From Candidatus Paraprochloron terpiosi LD05 (GTDB lineage: Bacteria; Cyanobacteriota; Cyanobacteriia; Cyanobacteriales; Prochloraceae), in contig CP073341.1 in the NCBI GenBank assembly GCA_018141785.1, positions 2,901,261 to 2,965,260 of the forward strand: a stretch of 64,000 bases of DNA, in the 5' to 3' direction. The translations under genes and the position numbers were made by a program. Position 1 is the stretch's first letter, and every line of letters begins with the position of its first letter. Below are positions 45,914 to 55,177 of this stretch, in pieces. Below the pieces are notes generated by a model. That model searched no databases, was not told the origin of the DNA, and worked only from the letters and a program-made list of their open reading frames with translations.

Positions 45914-48325
45914 CTAATCCTCCACAGGGAGAAAAGTAAATTCGCTCCCTTGGGGTCTGTTTTTTCCCCGACCCGCCCGAACTAAAATGGGTTTTGGAAA
46001 GAAATCGCCCTGGTTAGTGTTACTCTTCAGTGTCTCTAGTACAGTTTTCCGACTCCCATCTTCAGATAAAGCGGCAATTAAAGCTTTAGTACCATGATAG
46101 CTACTAGCGGTGCGCCAGCTAACCCGACCCAACCATCGTTGTTCTGCCTTCACCGCGTAGGTTGTTTGGGCAAACCAAGGTACTGCCAGAACCAGCCCTT
46201 CTACCGCATTACCTCCTGAAGTCAAAGTTGTGGGAGCGTAAAGCGCTTTATTGCCTAACAATTGCAGTTGCCCTCCTGGGGGCAGCTTACTGTTAGCTAC
46301 TGCTATAGATATGGCGACGGAAATAGATTGGGAGTCGGGGAACAAAACAATTCCATCTACTTTTCCTTGAAGTGCTCTTACCTCCAAATCCGGATTCAGG
46401 TCAGGATCCCTCAAATCGATTTCCTTTACCAACCCATCCCCCCAAACCCTAAGCAGCCCTGTATCCCTAGAGCCGGGATAGAAAGCAGCTACTCGCTCAA
46501 TGCCCCTCCCGCGAGCATATGCTGCTAACTTAGCCATAGATTCCTCTTGGGAGTTAGTAATTGAAACCATTCCCAGACCAACTTTTTCGTATTCCGAGGA
46601 GGATTTATGGGTTAGGACACCCAAAATATCCTCATTTTGCCCCAATTCCCCGGCCACCTGGGCAGCTACAGCAGGTTGGTTGCTATCATTAGCAATGATA
46701 ATTTCCAGCAAGCGACCGTTCAATCCTCCACCATCGTTAAATTCAGTTTGAGCGTCTGCTACCCCCCGCAATATTTCTTCGGCTGAGGTGGCATCCCCAT
46801 CTACGGGCACCACCACTGCTAAAATAAAAGGGACCATGTCACGGTGACGGGCAGTGGCATTGTTGAGGTAAATTTGCACTTCTGGATCCCGCCGATCCCC
46901 TTGAACTGCTTTGGTAAAGGAGGCGATCGCCTTATCATATTCTTCCACTTCAAAAGCCTCTGTACCGTAATTACCGTCTAAATTAGCTTTATAGCGTAAA
47001 AGTCGCTTTCCTCCCTTAGAGAACCTTGCCGGGTCCGGGGCTGAAGTGTTTGGATCCGGTAGAATAGATTGAAAAGCGACCGCCCCTGCAATACTGAAGA
47101 TAGCAGCCCCAGCAGCTAGTCCTTGCCAAGGTAACCAAACCGGTAAGGAAATAGTATAATATCGCCGCTTCCTCAATTCTGTGGCTACCCAATTTTCATG
47201 AAAAATTTCGCTATAAATAGAATTATAAACTCGTAAAACAGAGCCTTGATCTGGGTTAATTTTTACGGCTAAACCAGAAATAAGTAACTGCAACTGTTCC
47301 CGACTATTATTAGCTAATACTTCTCCTTTTTGTAACATTCGCTGATATAATTTAAGTAACCGTGTATTTCCCACCAGACTGTCTTTAATACTCCGAAAGT
47401 GGGGCGGAGAGTCTCGAACTTGCCAATTATCAATTATCTGGGAGCGCACTACAGACTCGATATAATCTGCATCTGTCTCCCCATAATTTTGCTCTTGAAC
47501 CGTTTGAATCAGTTGACATAGCTTTTGAGTCAAAAAAGGTTGCCCCCCCGTCCAAGCGAATATTTCATCAATCGCCGCTTCCTTATTTTTAACTCTTTCA
47601 GACAAACCTCGAACTAAAAATGATACCTCATCTCGGGTAAAACTAGCCAATTCAATCTGACGACAAAAAGGAAAAGGACTGCGTTTTTGATTTTTTATCA
47701 AACCCCGAGGTGTAGCTACCCCAAATAAAGCAAAGGTAAGTCTTCTATAGGCGATATTTTGCTCCCGTTTCTCATAGCAAGAGCGGATAAAATGTAAAAA
47801 ATAGGCGCAAGAGAAATGCAAACCCACAGCGCTATCGATTTCGTCTACCAAGATAACCACTGACGACTTGGGGATAAACTGGAGCAGAATATCGTCGATA
47901 AATTTAGTCAAGCGGTTGTTGGGAGAAAGAGAAGAATGCTGACGCCACCAATTCCACCAATTGAAACGCTCCCCCAGGCGAAACTCCCGGACGAGATTGC
48001 GGAAAACACTGCTATACCACTGTTCCAAGGAAAGATGCTTGCTGCTGATATCCATTAGATCCAATTCTGCACAGAGGATCCCTTCCTCCTCCAATTGTTG
48101 CTTCGTTCTAACCCGCAAACTAGACTTCCCCATTTGTCGCGAAGTAAAGATATAGCAAAATTCTCCCATCTTCAAAGCTTCATAGAGTTCTCTGTCAGCC
48201 TGTCTGAGGACATAACTAGGAGCTGACTTCGGCAAACTACCGCGAATCCAGTATTGGGAGGTAGAGATTGGTGCTGTACTCATGAAAATTCTTTGAGATT
48301 GGGTTGCTATCTGGATTGAGTTCAT
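45914..48325 (-). CDS. AAA-like ATPase fused to a LivJ-type substrate-binding receptor
   Basis: The 803-residue protein has three parts. Residues about 20-400 form an AAA_35-type ATPase: YVLRQADRELYEALKMGEFC, Walker A-like TSRQMGKSSLRV, Walker B-like VVILVDEIDSA, and TGGQPFLTQKLC. A membrane segment follows near residue 415, then a TPR-like stretch (EVEEYDKAIASFTKAVQGD). The remainder is a periplasmic amino-acid-binding fold (ILAVVVPVDGDATSAEEILRGVADA). It resembles a one-piece receptor with an extracytoplasmic sensor and a cytoplasmic STAND-like switch. Partner and ligand are unknown. Confidence 0.8.
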   Translation of the reverse strand: MNSIQIATQSQRIFMSTAPISTSQYWIRGSLPKSAPSYVLRQADRELYEALKMGEFCYIFTSRQMGKSSLRVRTKQQLEEEGILCAELDLMDISSKHLSLEQWYSSVFRNLVREFRLGERFNWWNWWRQHSSLSPNNRLTKFIDDILLQFIPKSSVVILVDEIDSAVGLHFSCAYFLHFIRSCYEKREQNIAYRRLTFALFGVATPRGLIKNQKRSPFPFCRQIELASFTRDEVSFLVRGLSERVKNKEAAIDEIFAWTGGQPFLTQKLCQLIQTVQEQNYGETDADYIESVVRSQIIDNWQVRDSPPHFRSIKDSLVGNTRLLKLYQRMLQKGEVLANNSREQLQLLISGLAVKINPDQGSVLRVYNSIYSEIFHENWVATELRKRRYYTISLPVWLPWQGLAAGAAIFSIAGAVAFQSILPDPNTSAPDPARFSKGGKRLLRYKANLDGNYGTEAFEVEEYDKAIASFTKAVQGDRRDPEVQIYLNNATARHRDMVPFILAVVVPVDGDATSAEEILRGVADAQTEFNDGGGLNGRLLEIIIANDSNQPAVAAQVAGELGQNEDILGVLTHKSSSEYEKVGLGMVSITNSQEESMAKLAAYARGRGIERVAAFYPGSRDTGLLRVWGDGLVKEIDLRDPDLNPDLEVRALQGKVDGIVLFPDSQSISVAISIAVANSKLPPGGQLQLLGNKALYAPTTLTSGGNAVEGLVLAVPWFAQTTYAVKAEQRWLGRVSWRTASSYHGTKALIAALSEDGSRKTVLETLKSNTNQGDFFPKPILVRAGRGKNRPQGSEFTFLPVED

Positions 48326-48758
48326 GGTAAACTAAGATTTATCAAATGGTTCCCAAACTCCTAGTTTGGAATAAGAGCAAATTGGTCGTGAATAAATCTA
48401 GTCATGTTATTTTATGGTTCCTGGGTTCGCCCTGGGAACGTATTTTGTTATCGGGAAGGATTCCGAATGAGGAATGAGGATCAGGAGATGCAACCATTCA
48501 AAAAGTTTATTAAAAGATTCAGGTTAAATAATGTAATTACTATAACTAAAAGTGTCCTTCATTGTATTTACCTGCTTAAAAAGAAGCAAACTCCAGCTAA
48601 ATATCCTCGTGGAGTGGGTATACCTACCCGGGAACCAATCTAATGAAAGAACCGCAGATACACGCAGATAAACGCAGATACAGATAAATACAGATAGCTT
48701 ATCAGGAGTTATTCTATCATTAGGATGTATTTTCAACAACAAAGAAAACAAAGACAAA
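48326..48758. other. Gene-free stretch with a dispersed repeat
   Basis: I see no convincing gene. A basic 79-codon frame at 48404-48643 lacks any recognisable motif. At 48651-48698 a divergent copy of the AACCGCAGAG repeat family reads GAACCGCAGATACACGCAGA then TAAACGCAGATACAG. Confidence 0.5.
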
Positions 48759-49142
48759 ATGAATCCAACAGTAGATGACTATCATGTAATTGATAAGGAA
48801 CTTTCTTCACGTCATCTCGATCTCGATCCAGCTGGCTATTTCATTATCTATCTGGATACTGATGCGGGATTAATTTGTGCCAAGCATTATACCAATGTTA
48901 TTAACGACAGAGGTTTAGCGGTTGACCCGGAAACTGGTAAGGTAATCCCAGCTAAGTCTAAAGTAGAAAGGACTGCCACTACTCTGTTTACCGGGAGAAC
49001 GGCTAAAGAACTGTGTGTGAAAATTTTTGAGGAGACTGAACCTGTTCCCCTCACTATGTTAAACCATGCTGCTTATTTGGGGCGAGAATTTATGCGGGCT
49101 GAGATAGCCCTTATTACTGGCTCGGAATACGTTCAAGACTAG
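48759..49142 (+). CDS. DUF4346 family protein
   Basis: The 127-residue soluble protein matches the cyanobacterial DUF4346 pattern: LDPAGYFIIYLDTDAGLICA, VDPETGKVIPAKSK, GRTAKELCVKIFEE and LNHAAYLGREFMRAE. The family is distantly related to methyltransferase MtrA-type domains; the function is unknown. Its 3' end overlaps psb32 by 4 bases in convergent orientation. Confidence 0.85.
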   Translation: MNPTVDDYHVIDKELSSRHLDLDPAGYFIIYLDTDAGLICAKHYTNVINDRGLAVDPETGKVIPAKSKVERTATTLFTGRTAKELCVKIFEETEPVPLTMLNHAAYLGREFMRAEIALITGSEYVQD

Positions 49143-49864
49143 CGTCCTGGAAAACCTACATACCAAAAATAGGTGACCATGGGGATAATTGTAGCTACGA
49201 TCAGAAGCACCACTACCCAAACAGTAGCGCTGCGATCGTCCGTTTCTTCGGCGTCTGTGAAAGTACTTTCTGCCTGGATCCTGTCCCTTATTACCTTAGG
49301 ACCGGGATCTGGCTCACCGGACAATACGGCTATCAGGCGATCGCCTGCATCCAACAATGCTTGGTTATATTTATTTCCATCTCGCAATACTGCTCCTATA
49401 GTCTCTTCAACAATACTTTTCTGAAGAGTATTGTTTATAATCTCTTTAGGCAACCCACTGCGGATAGCACTGTTATTAGTTAAGGTATCCAAAGCTATCA
49501 GGGTTTGATTAGTCTGTTCTTCTGGGGTTGGGAACCATTTGCTAAAGAGCGCGTCAATAAAACTGTCAATAGTCTCACCGTAGTCAAGACGGCGGATAAC
49601 TACCATCCTTAACTCATTGCCTGTATGGTGGGCCATATTTTTCAGCATATTACTGAGTTTGCCTTCTGTCACCAGGTTGATATCTTCTGCTTGGTCTACC
49701 ACCCAGACGTCTTGCCCTGCACCGACAAAAGGTAGATCGTACACCCCAGTTGCATTGGCTGGTGTTGTGGTTAACCTAGTTACCAGCATCAAGGATAATA
49801 AGGGCAAAATTAGACATTGAATTAATTTTTTTCTACCGTAGAATTCAATTCTCATCTTTTTCAT
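49139..49864 (-). CDS. psb32: Photosystem II repair protein Psb32 (TPM domain)
   Basis: Psb32 is a thylakoid TPM-domain protein that protects PSII from photodamage. The product has a signal peptide (CLILPLLSLMLVTRLTTTPA), then VYDLPFVGAGQDVWVVDQAE, the TPM fold with ELRMVVIRRLDYGETIDSFI, and a C-terminal membrane helix (ATVWVVVLLIVATIIPMVTY). I took the first ATG, reading MKKMRIEF; a TTG nine codons upstream is less likely. It converges with the DUF4346 gene. Confidence 0.88.
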   Translation of the reverse strand: MKKMRIEFYGRKKLIQCLILPLLSLMLVTRLTTTPANATGVYDLPFVGAGQDVWVVDQAEDINLVTEGKLSNMLKNMAHHTGNELRMVVIRRLDYGETIDSFIDALFSKWFPTPEEQTNQTLIALDTLTNNSAIRSGLPKEIINNTLQKSIVEETIGAVLRDGNKYNQALLDAGDRLIAVLSGEPDPGPKVIRDRIQAESTFTDAEETDDRSATVWVVVLLIVATIIPMVTYFWYVGFPGR

Positions 49865-49928
49865 TATTTCATCGGTTCTAAATATTGGCAATATTTTATC
49901 AAACCAGGAAGAGCCAGAAAATAAAAAA

Positions 49929-49953
49929 GCCCCGCCATCGATGATGTCGGGGC
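49929..49953 (-). terminator. Rho-independent terminator of psaL
   Basis: GCCCCGACATCATCGATGGC GGGGC on the minus strand is followed by TTTTTTAT. The stem resembles the C5G mini-repeat family (GCCCCGCCATC/GATGTCGGGGC), suggesting that a repeat has been adopted as terminator or that the likeness is chance. Confidence 0.8.
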
Positions 49954-49994
49954 TTTATTGGTGTTTTATGAAAAATTAGTTGAATCTGGTTAAA

Positions 49995-50492
49995 CTAGGG
50001 AGCGGATGACCATACACCACCGACAACCTCCATTAATGGGGTTAGGTGAGGAGTAGAGCAGAGGAAATAGGCAAAAATTGCTCCGCTACAACCACCAAGG
50101 AAGAAACCACTGGCAAATTCGCTCCAGCCTTCTTTGGTACCTAAGTCTTCTGGCGGATTGGGAGTGGTGACGGTAGCCACTGGTTTGTTCGGACCAGTAC
50201 TAGCGTAAAGGGACAAAGCGACAGTGAGAATGGAAATCATCCCGATGGACGCTAACAAACCTGCCGTGGCAGCGAGATCTGAATCCCGCAGGGGACCAAG
50301 GAGAGCCAAGGGACCATAGATAAAATAGCCGTGAGCCATACCAATTTCCAGACTGCGGCGGAAGGGGGACAATCCTTCTCGGTAAGCAGGTAAGGCATTA
50401 ATGAAAGCTTTGGTGAAACCCGATGCATTAATCGGGGTGGCGAGATTCCCAACTTGGGGATCTCCACCATGGGTGACTACATCTGTTGTCAT
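49995..50492 (-). CDS. psaL: Photosystem I reaction centre subunit XI PsaL
   Basis: PsaL sits at the centre of PSI oligomers. The 165-residue protein carries GDPQVGNLATPINASGFTKA, INALPAYREGLSPFRRSLEI, GMAHGYFIYGPLALLGPLRD and the C-terminal helix GFFLGGCSGAIFAYFL. I chose the ATG reading MTTDVVTHGG, with GAGGAG 11 bases upstream. psaI is encoded divergently 274 bp away, not in the same operon. Confidence 0.97.
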   Translation of the reverse strand: MTTDVVTHGGDPQVGNLATPINASGFTKAFINALPAYREGLSPFRRSLEIGMAHGYFIYGPLALLGPLRDSDLAATAGLLASIGMISILTVALSLYASTGPNKPVATVTTPNPPEDLGTKEGWSEFASGFFLGGCSGAIFAYFLCSTPHLTPLMEVVGGVWSSAP

Positions 50493-50766
50493 CTGTAATT
50501 TATCTCCTCTCAAAGGAAAGCGGAAAAAGGAAGTTGGAATTATTTATCAGAGATATCACTCTTTGTACCCCGATTCGGACTCCTCTGGCAAAAATGTTAG
50601 CAATTGAAACAATTTGTTACGAAGTTTAAATATTGGCTTATTGTGATTATACCATTAAATCCTAAATTTTTGTCTTTTGTTAAGAATCTTTATAATTAGG
50701 TCATGAATGCATCGCTTCGCAGTAATATCCAATTGGTTACCTTTGTAGCAATAGGAAAATAAAGAT

Positions 50767-50883
50767 ATGACAGGCGCATACACAGCTTCCTTCTTACCGA
50801 TAGTTTTTGTTCCCTTAATTTGTATGGTGGTTTTTGCCGTCGTACTGGGTCTTTTATTTGTATATATCGAAAGCGAAGCTTAA
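50767..50883 (+). CDS. psaI: Photosystem I subunit VIII PsaI
   Basis: The 38-residue single-helix protein reads MTGAYTASFLPIVFVPLICM and ends FVYIESEA, the PsaI pattern. PsaI stabilises PsaL binding in PSI. It is on the opposite strand from psaL, with a shared upstream region of about 270 bp that must contain both promoters. A hairpin terminator follows at 50971. Confidence 0.92.
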   Translation: MTGAYTASFLPIVFVPLICMVVFAVVLGLLFVYIESEA

Positions 50884-50965
50884 GCTTAAGCAGTCCGACT
50901 TTCAGAACCATAAGAGGGCGAGCGGTGTAGGCTTCCGCCCTCGGATTGGTCTTATATCTCTTTCC

Positions 50966-51833
50966 TCAGCAGAGTCCTCCGTTCCTGAGGACTCTTTTAA
51001 TCCGGTTTTTTATTTTATTTAGAAAATCTTTCATACTTCCTATGGTTTGATTATAGTAAAACCATCGTCGTTTCATATGATTTATTTTTATATCTAAATT
51101 GACATTGATCTTGATTTCTTTGCCGATGCTCATCTCAATTGCGCTGACACCAAGTTCGTCGAGCACCAAACGGTAGGCTTCACTAAAAATGTCAAGGCCT
51201 TGACTATATTGTGAATGCTGTAAATTATCCACAACTATTTTATTGCATTGAACGATCCTGTTGCGATAATAGTGGTTGGCTTGCAAAATGGTTATAAACT
51301 GAGAAGCCCACCAGGATTGTGAATCAAACTTTTCTGTATAAGGCAGCAGATTATTTTTAAAAAACGCTTCATAAGAGTAGGCATTAAACGCGCCATCAAA
51401 CCAATCCACGGTTTGCAATGCCCAACTTGGGTTTTCTAAGCCTTTTTTACGAATAGCTTCAGGAATCCTAGTTAATAACAAATTATTATTTTTGTTATTG
51501 TGTGCATTATACATATTATATTTAGGTGTGATTATTGGATAGTCGCAGGATGCTAATAGCGATAAAAACGCCTCGAAACCATCTTTTTGGCTCATTTCCC
51601 GAAAAACTATATCTTCATCAAGAAAGATATAGTAGTCATATAATAATTTGTTATTCTTAACATATTTATATAGTTGATTTCATCCTGATGTCCATGTTGT
51701 GTTTGGCCCATAGATGGTTGTTTCTGCGGTTTTCGTTTGATACGAAAGAAGGACATGGGGCTTGTTTTTAAGACAACGGTAAATTCTGGGCATGCCCGAT
51801 TTAGCTTGGATAAGAAAGACGGCTGTTTTCATG
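50966..51833 (-). pseudogene. Glycosyltransferase-like gene, inactivated
   Basis: The N-terminal piece MKTAVFLIQAKSGMPRI runs into a stop through an extra A near 51780. The next frame reads PHVLLSYQTKTAETTIYGPN, TTWTSG, then an in-frame TGA at 51680-51682 where an Arg codon (CGA) is likely. It continues NQLYKYVKNN, YDYYIFLDEDIVF with a DxD-like LDED, and a 209-codon open tail. A GT-A type transferase for surface glycans is the most likely ancestor. Family assignment is loose; the two lesions are clear. Confidence 0.65.
50971..50997 (+). terminator. Hairpin terminator after psaI
   Basis: AGAGTCCTC and GAGGACTCT flank a 9-base loop, followed by TTTTAATCCGGTTTTTTATT. It may serve psaI from the left and overlaps the end of the glycosyltransferase pseudogene from the right. 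Confidence 0.65.
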
Positions 51834-51953
51834 AATAATTCTTGCCTTTATTTGACTCCGTGTAGATTGTGCAAATCTCGTTATTCTTTTTCTGCTCCTC
51901 GCAGGCTAAGTTAGAATGTTAGGAGCGAGAGTTGGGACGCAGGAAAAAACACC

Positions 51954-54098
51954 ATGATACATCGATTTCCGGATCAGCGATGGTACATAGCCCCACAGGA
52001 TCCGGCAAAAACCGCGCAATTAGTTAGTAGTTCTGGTATGAGCGACTTGATTGTTCAGGTTTTGGTTAACCGGGGGATTGAAACCCCAGCTGCTGCTGAT
52101 ATCCATATAAACCCAGAATCTCTGGTTTTACCTCCTACGACTGAGGAATTCGCTGATTTAGATATAGCTGTAGATTTACTCCAAGGGGCGATCGCTTCTG
52201 GGGAGAAAATTGCTATCTGCGGTGACTACGATGCAGATGGTATGACTAGTACTGCTTTACTCTTACGTGCTCTGAAGTATTTAGGTGCCCAAGTGGATTA
52301 CAGAATTCCCAACCGCATGTCAGAAGGTTACGGGATTAATGAGGGCATTGTCGAAGAATTTGCTGCTGATACTGATATTTCTTTGATTATCACCGTGGAT
52401 AACGGTATTTCTGCCTTTGACGCGATTCAAAGGGCAAGGGATTTAGGTTTAGACGTGATTATCACGGATCACCACGATATTCCGGAGCAAGTCCCCCCCG
52501 CTAACGCTATTCTCAACCCCAAACTCCTATCATCCACTTCTCCCTATCGAGGTTTGGCTGGGGTGGGGGTTGCCTATATTTTAGCAGAAACTTTGGCGAG
52601 TGAATTGGGCAAACTTACCCCATCTTATCAAAACCAACTGCTGGAACTATTTACTTTGGGAACTATTGCGGATTTAGCCCCTTTAGTTGGGGTGAACCGA
52701 CGCTGGCTCAAACAGGGTTTGCGTCTCCTTCCTAAGTCTAAAATACCGGGAATACAGGCTTTGATGCAAAAGGCTGGTATTGATGAGGAACGGAAAAAGT
52801 TGCAGCCGGACGACATTGGCTTTAAACTGGGGCCAAGAATTAATGCTGTGGGTCGCATTGGTAGACCGGAAATGGTGATATCACTCCTAACTACGGAGGA
52901 TATGAATGAGGCACTAGAATTGGCGTCCGGTTGTGAAGAGCTGAACAGTAGGCGTCAAGAATTGTGTAAGCAAATCGAATATGAGGCGCTCACTTTAGTG
53001 GAAGGTAAGCTAGAAGATGGTTCAGAGTTACCCCAACAATTTTTAGATTGGCAGCAAGCGCGGGTTTTGGTTTTGGTGCAACCGAACTGGCATCATGGGG
53101 TTATTGGTATTGTTGCCTCCCGTCTCAAGGATTGTTACGGGGTTCCGGTGTTTATCGGTACTTATGAAGATGAGGAGAAAAAACATATTCGCGGTTCAGC
53201 GAGAGGAATTAAGGAATTTCATGTTTTTGAAGCTTTAGATTTTTGTAAAGACTTATTGGGGAAATTTGGGGGTCATAAAGCAGCGGGAGGTTTTTCCATG
53301 GAGGCAGCTAATTTAGAGGCTTTTCAGGAAAAACTGAGTACTTTTGCCATATCTTGTCTGAAACCGGAACACCTCAAACCCTTGGTGGAAATTGACGCCA
53401 TGGCTAACTTCTCCCTTATTACTCCTCTTCTCTGGCAAGAAATTGACCAACTTCACCCTTGGGGTATTCAGAACGAAGAACCGGTTTTCTGGACCTCCAA
53501 TGTGTCGGTGCGGGAACAGGAAGTAGTTAGGGGAGGTCATTTGAAATTGATTCTCTCTCAAGGAGATGATAGTTCGGGAAGGAAATTTAAGGCGGTCGCT
53601 TGGCGTTGGAGAGAATATTACCCTTTACCCTCAATGCTTGATGTTGCCTATAAACTGCGGCAAAATACTTGGAATGGTAATACTAGTATTGAATTGGAAT
53701 TAGTTGGGGTCAGACTTCCTGTTTGCTCTCAGCCCCCCAAAGAAGAGAGGTCCAGAGGGAGTGAGGAGAAAGGGAAAAGTTCTGTAAACGAATCTCCCCA
53801 ACTCCCCAACTCCCCAACTTCTTCTATGGACCCCGCTCCGGTCCTGAGCAAAGCTACCCCTAGAGCAACTAAAAAAGCAGCTTTTGAGTATAAGGGAAGA
53901 TCCTATGTTTGCAGTTTCTGGGAATCTTTGCGAGAATTGAGGATTAGAAACTTAGCTGGTAAAGTTTTAGTAGTTAAGCAAGGAGAAAAAACTGGTCTTT
54001 TAGGTACAAATCGGGAAAATGCTCAAGAGGTTAGGGTTACGAAAGCTTCTCCTTACTACTCTATAATTATGGCAGCAAAAAAATCACTGAATATCTAA
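51954..54098 (+). CDS. recJ: Single-stranded-DNA-specific exonuclease RecJ
   Basis: RecJ degrades ssDNA 5' to 3' in recombination and mismatch repair. The 714-residue protein shows the DHH-family motifs CGDYDADGMTSTALLLRAL, ITVDNGISAFD and VIITDHHDIPE, and the DHHA1 motif GKFGGHKAAGGFSMEA. It exceeds the usual core by a C-terminal extension. Between core and extension lies an in-frame low-complexity linker (SVNESPQLPNSPTSS) encoded by a dispersed repeat. The start ATG is 51954. Confidence 0.96.
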   Translation: MIHRFPDQRWYIAPQDPAKTAQLVSSSGMSDLIVQVLVNRGIETPAAADIHINPESLVLPPTTEEFADLDIAVDLLQGAIASGEKIAICGDYDADGMTSTALLLRALKYLGAQVDYRIPNRMSEGYGINEGIVEEFAADTDISLIITVDNGISAFDAIQRARDLGLDVIITDHHDIPEQVPPANAILNPKLLSSTSPYRGLAGVGVAYILAETLASELGKLTPSYQNQLLELFTLGTIADLAPLVGVNRRWLKQGLRLLPKSKIPGIQALMQKAGIDEERKKLQPDDIGFKLGPRINAVGRIGRPEMVISLLTTEDMNEALELASGCEELNSRRQELCKQIEYEALTLVEGKLEDGSELPQQFLDWQQARVLVLVQPNWHHGVIGIVASRLKDCYGVPVFIGTYEDEEKKHIRGSARGIKEFHVFEALDFCKDLLGKFGGHKAAGGFSMEAANLEAFQEKLSTFAISCLKPEHLKPLVEIDAMANFSLITPLLWQEIDQLHPWGIQNEEPVFWTSNVSVREQEVVRGGHLKLILSQGDDSSGRKFKAVAWRWREYYPLPSMLDVAYKLRQNTWNGNTSIELELVGVRLPVCSQPPKEERSRGSEEKGKSSVNESPQLPNSPTSSMDPAPVLSKATPRATKKAAFEYKGRSYVCSFWESLRELRIRNLAGKVLVVKQGEKTGLLGTNRENAQEVRVTKASPYYSIIMAAKKSLNI
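53757..53820. repeat. Dispersed CTCCCCAACTC repeat inside recJ
   Basis: AAAGTTCTGTAAACGAATCT followed by CCCCAACT in three tandem units, 53777-53820. The related unit is downstream of psbV at 43938-43980. In recJ it is translated as a Pro/Ser/Asn linker without breaking the frame. Confidence 0.7.
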
Positions 54099-54147
54099 CT
54101 TTGTTTACTTGTTTTAGTTATGTAAAATTTAGTGTTACATAATAAAT

Positions 54148-54169
54148 ACCCTCCGAAAAACAGGAGGGT
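54148..54169. terminator. Hairpin terminator between recJ and psb30
   Basis: ACCCTCC pairs with GGAGGGT around GAAAAACA. On the minus strand it is followed by ATTTATTATG, so it may end psb30 transcription and perhaps also recJ. Confidence 0.6.
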
Positions 54170-54202
54170 TGATATCACTCAAATCCTGATCAAACCCCAG
54201 AT

Positions 54203-54334
54203 TTACAAATCGCCGCCGCGAAATGCCAGTAGAACCACCACTACTGGTCCAGAAATCAAAATTAAAGACACGAAGGTCAACTGAAAGATGACTTCCCAGT
54301 TCAGACTGGTGAAGAGACCCGCTATAAAATCCAT
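54203..54334 (-). CDS. psb30: Photosystem II protein Psb30 (Ycf12)
   Basis: The 43-residue single-helix PSII core subunit reads [20 protein letters not shown] and ends LLAFRGGDL. This is the Psb30/Ycf12 pattern (the family has VFQL, a hydrophobic helix and a final FRGGNL). GAGGT lies just before the ATG. It is convergent with recJ. Confidence 0.93.
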   Translation of the reverse strand: MDFIAGLFTSLNWEVIFQLTFVSLILISGPVVVVLLAFRGGDL

Positions 54335-54471
54335 ATTACCTCTCTATTTGATTTTTTTTAGAATTTGTTAGCAAAAAATTCATTGTATATAATATATGGC
54401 AATTATCGATCAAATTGTACAAAGATACAAAAATTTATCAAGTTTTATTTTCAATCTTGGGGTCTGAGACT

Positions 54472-54831
54472 GTGACAACTTGGGGTTGCGTCCGCCATTG
54501 CGGAGCTTGCTGTCATCTGGATCCGATCCAGAGACCGGAGTTAGCAGATTATTTATCTGAACCAGAATTGGAATTATATTTGACCATGGTAGGGGAAGGA
54601 GGATGGTGCGTCAACTTCAATCACGGCACTCGAGAATGTGGTATTTATGAGCAAAGACCAGATTTTTGTCGCGTCAAACCGGATAGCTTCCAGAGAATGT
54701 ATGGGGTAGATCCCTCTGATTTTGACGAGTTTGCTATTGACTGTTGTCACCAGCAGATTAAAGCTGTGTATGGGGTGGATAGCAGGGAAATAAGACGTTA
54801 TCATCAGGAAGTTGAAAATTCGCCCCATTAG
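54472..54831 (+). CDS. YkgJ-type cysteine-cluster protein
   Basis: The roughly 119-residue protein has the Cys pattern of the YkgJ family: WGCVRHCGACCHLD, GGWCVNFNHGTRECGIYEQR, PDFCRVKPDSF and DCCHQQI, likely a zinc or Fe-S site. I prefer the GTG start reading VTTWGCV, as the N-terminal extension from a TTG at 54415 is not conserved. It precedes two GDT1 transporter genes by 20 bp and may be co-transcribed with them. Confidence 0.82.
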   Translation: MTTWGCVRHCGACCHLDPIQRPELADYLSEPELELYLTMVGEGGWCVNFNHGTRECGIYEQRPDFCRVKPDSFQRMYGVDPSDFDEFAIDCCHQQIKAVYGVDSREIRRYHQEVENSPH

Positions 54832-54851
54832 TTTGATAATTAAGAGAATAA

Positions 54852-55175
54852 ATGAGTATTTCTGCCCAGGAGCCAGGGAAAGCGCACCAAGAGAGGAGCT
54901 TCTGGACGGTTTTCGGCTCCACTTTCTTGACCATATTTGCAGCGGAAATGGGGGATAAAACTCAATTTGCAACTCTGTTAATGAGCGCCGAATCTCAGTC
55001 TCCTTGGATCGTCTTTGCTGGGGCAGCACTAGCTTTGATTGCCACCAGCTTGTTAGGAGTTTGGATCGGTTACTGGCTTAGTTCTCGATTATCTCCCAAA
55101 ACTCTGGATCTGTCGGTGGCGATTTTATTGCTTTTGATTTCTGGGTTATTGTTAGGGGATGTTCTTGGGGTTTAA
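54852..55175 (+). CDS. GDT1/TMEM165 family half-transporter, first subunit
   Basis: The 107-residue membrane protein has one copy of the family motif, AAEMGDKTQFAT, and three helices. Full GDT1 proteins have two such halves. Here two small genes lie 2 bp apart, so a heterodimer is expected. In cyanobacteria this family exports Mn2+ (and perhaps Ca2+), supporting photosystem II assembly. It is the first of the pair. Confidence 0.9.
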   Translation: MSISAQEPGKAHQERSFWTVFGSTFLTIFAAEMGDKTQFATLLMSAESQSPWIVFAGAALALIATSLLGVWIGYWLSSRLSPKTLDLSVAILLLLISGLLLGDVLGV

Positions 55176-55177
55176 AT

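Noticed and set aside
48404..48643. 79-codon basic ORF upstream of the DUF4346 gene.
   Set aside because: No ribosome-binding site near its start, no recognisable motif, and it lies in repeat-bearing intergenic DNA.
49929..49953. Tenth copy of the C5G mini-repeat after psaL.
   Set aside because: Stem sequence differs (GATGTCGGGGC) and flanking A and T runs mark it as a normal terminator; the likeness may be chance.
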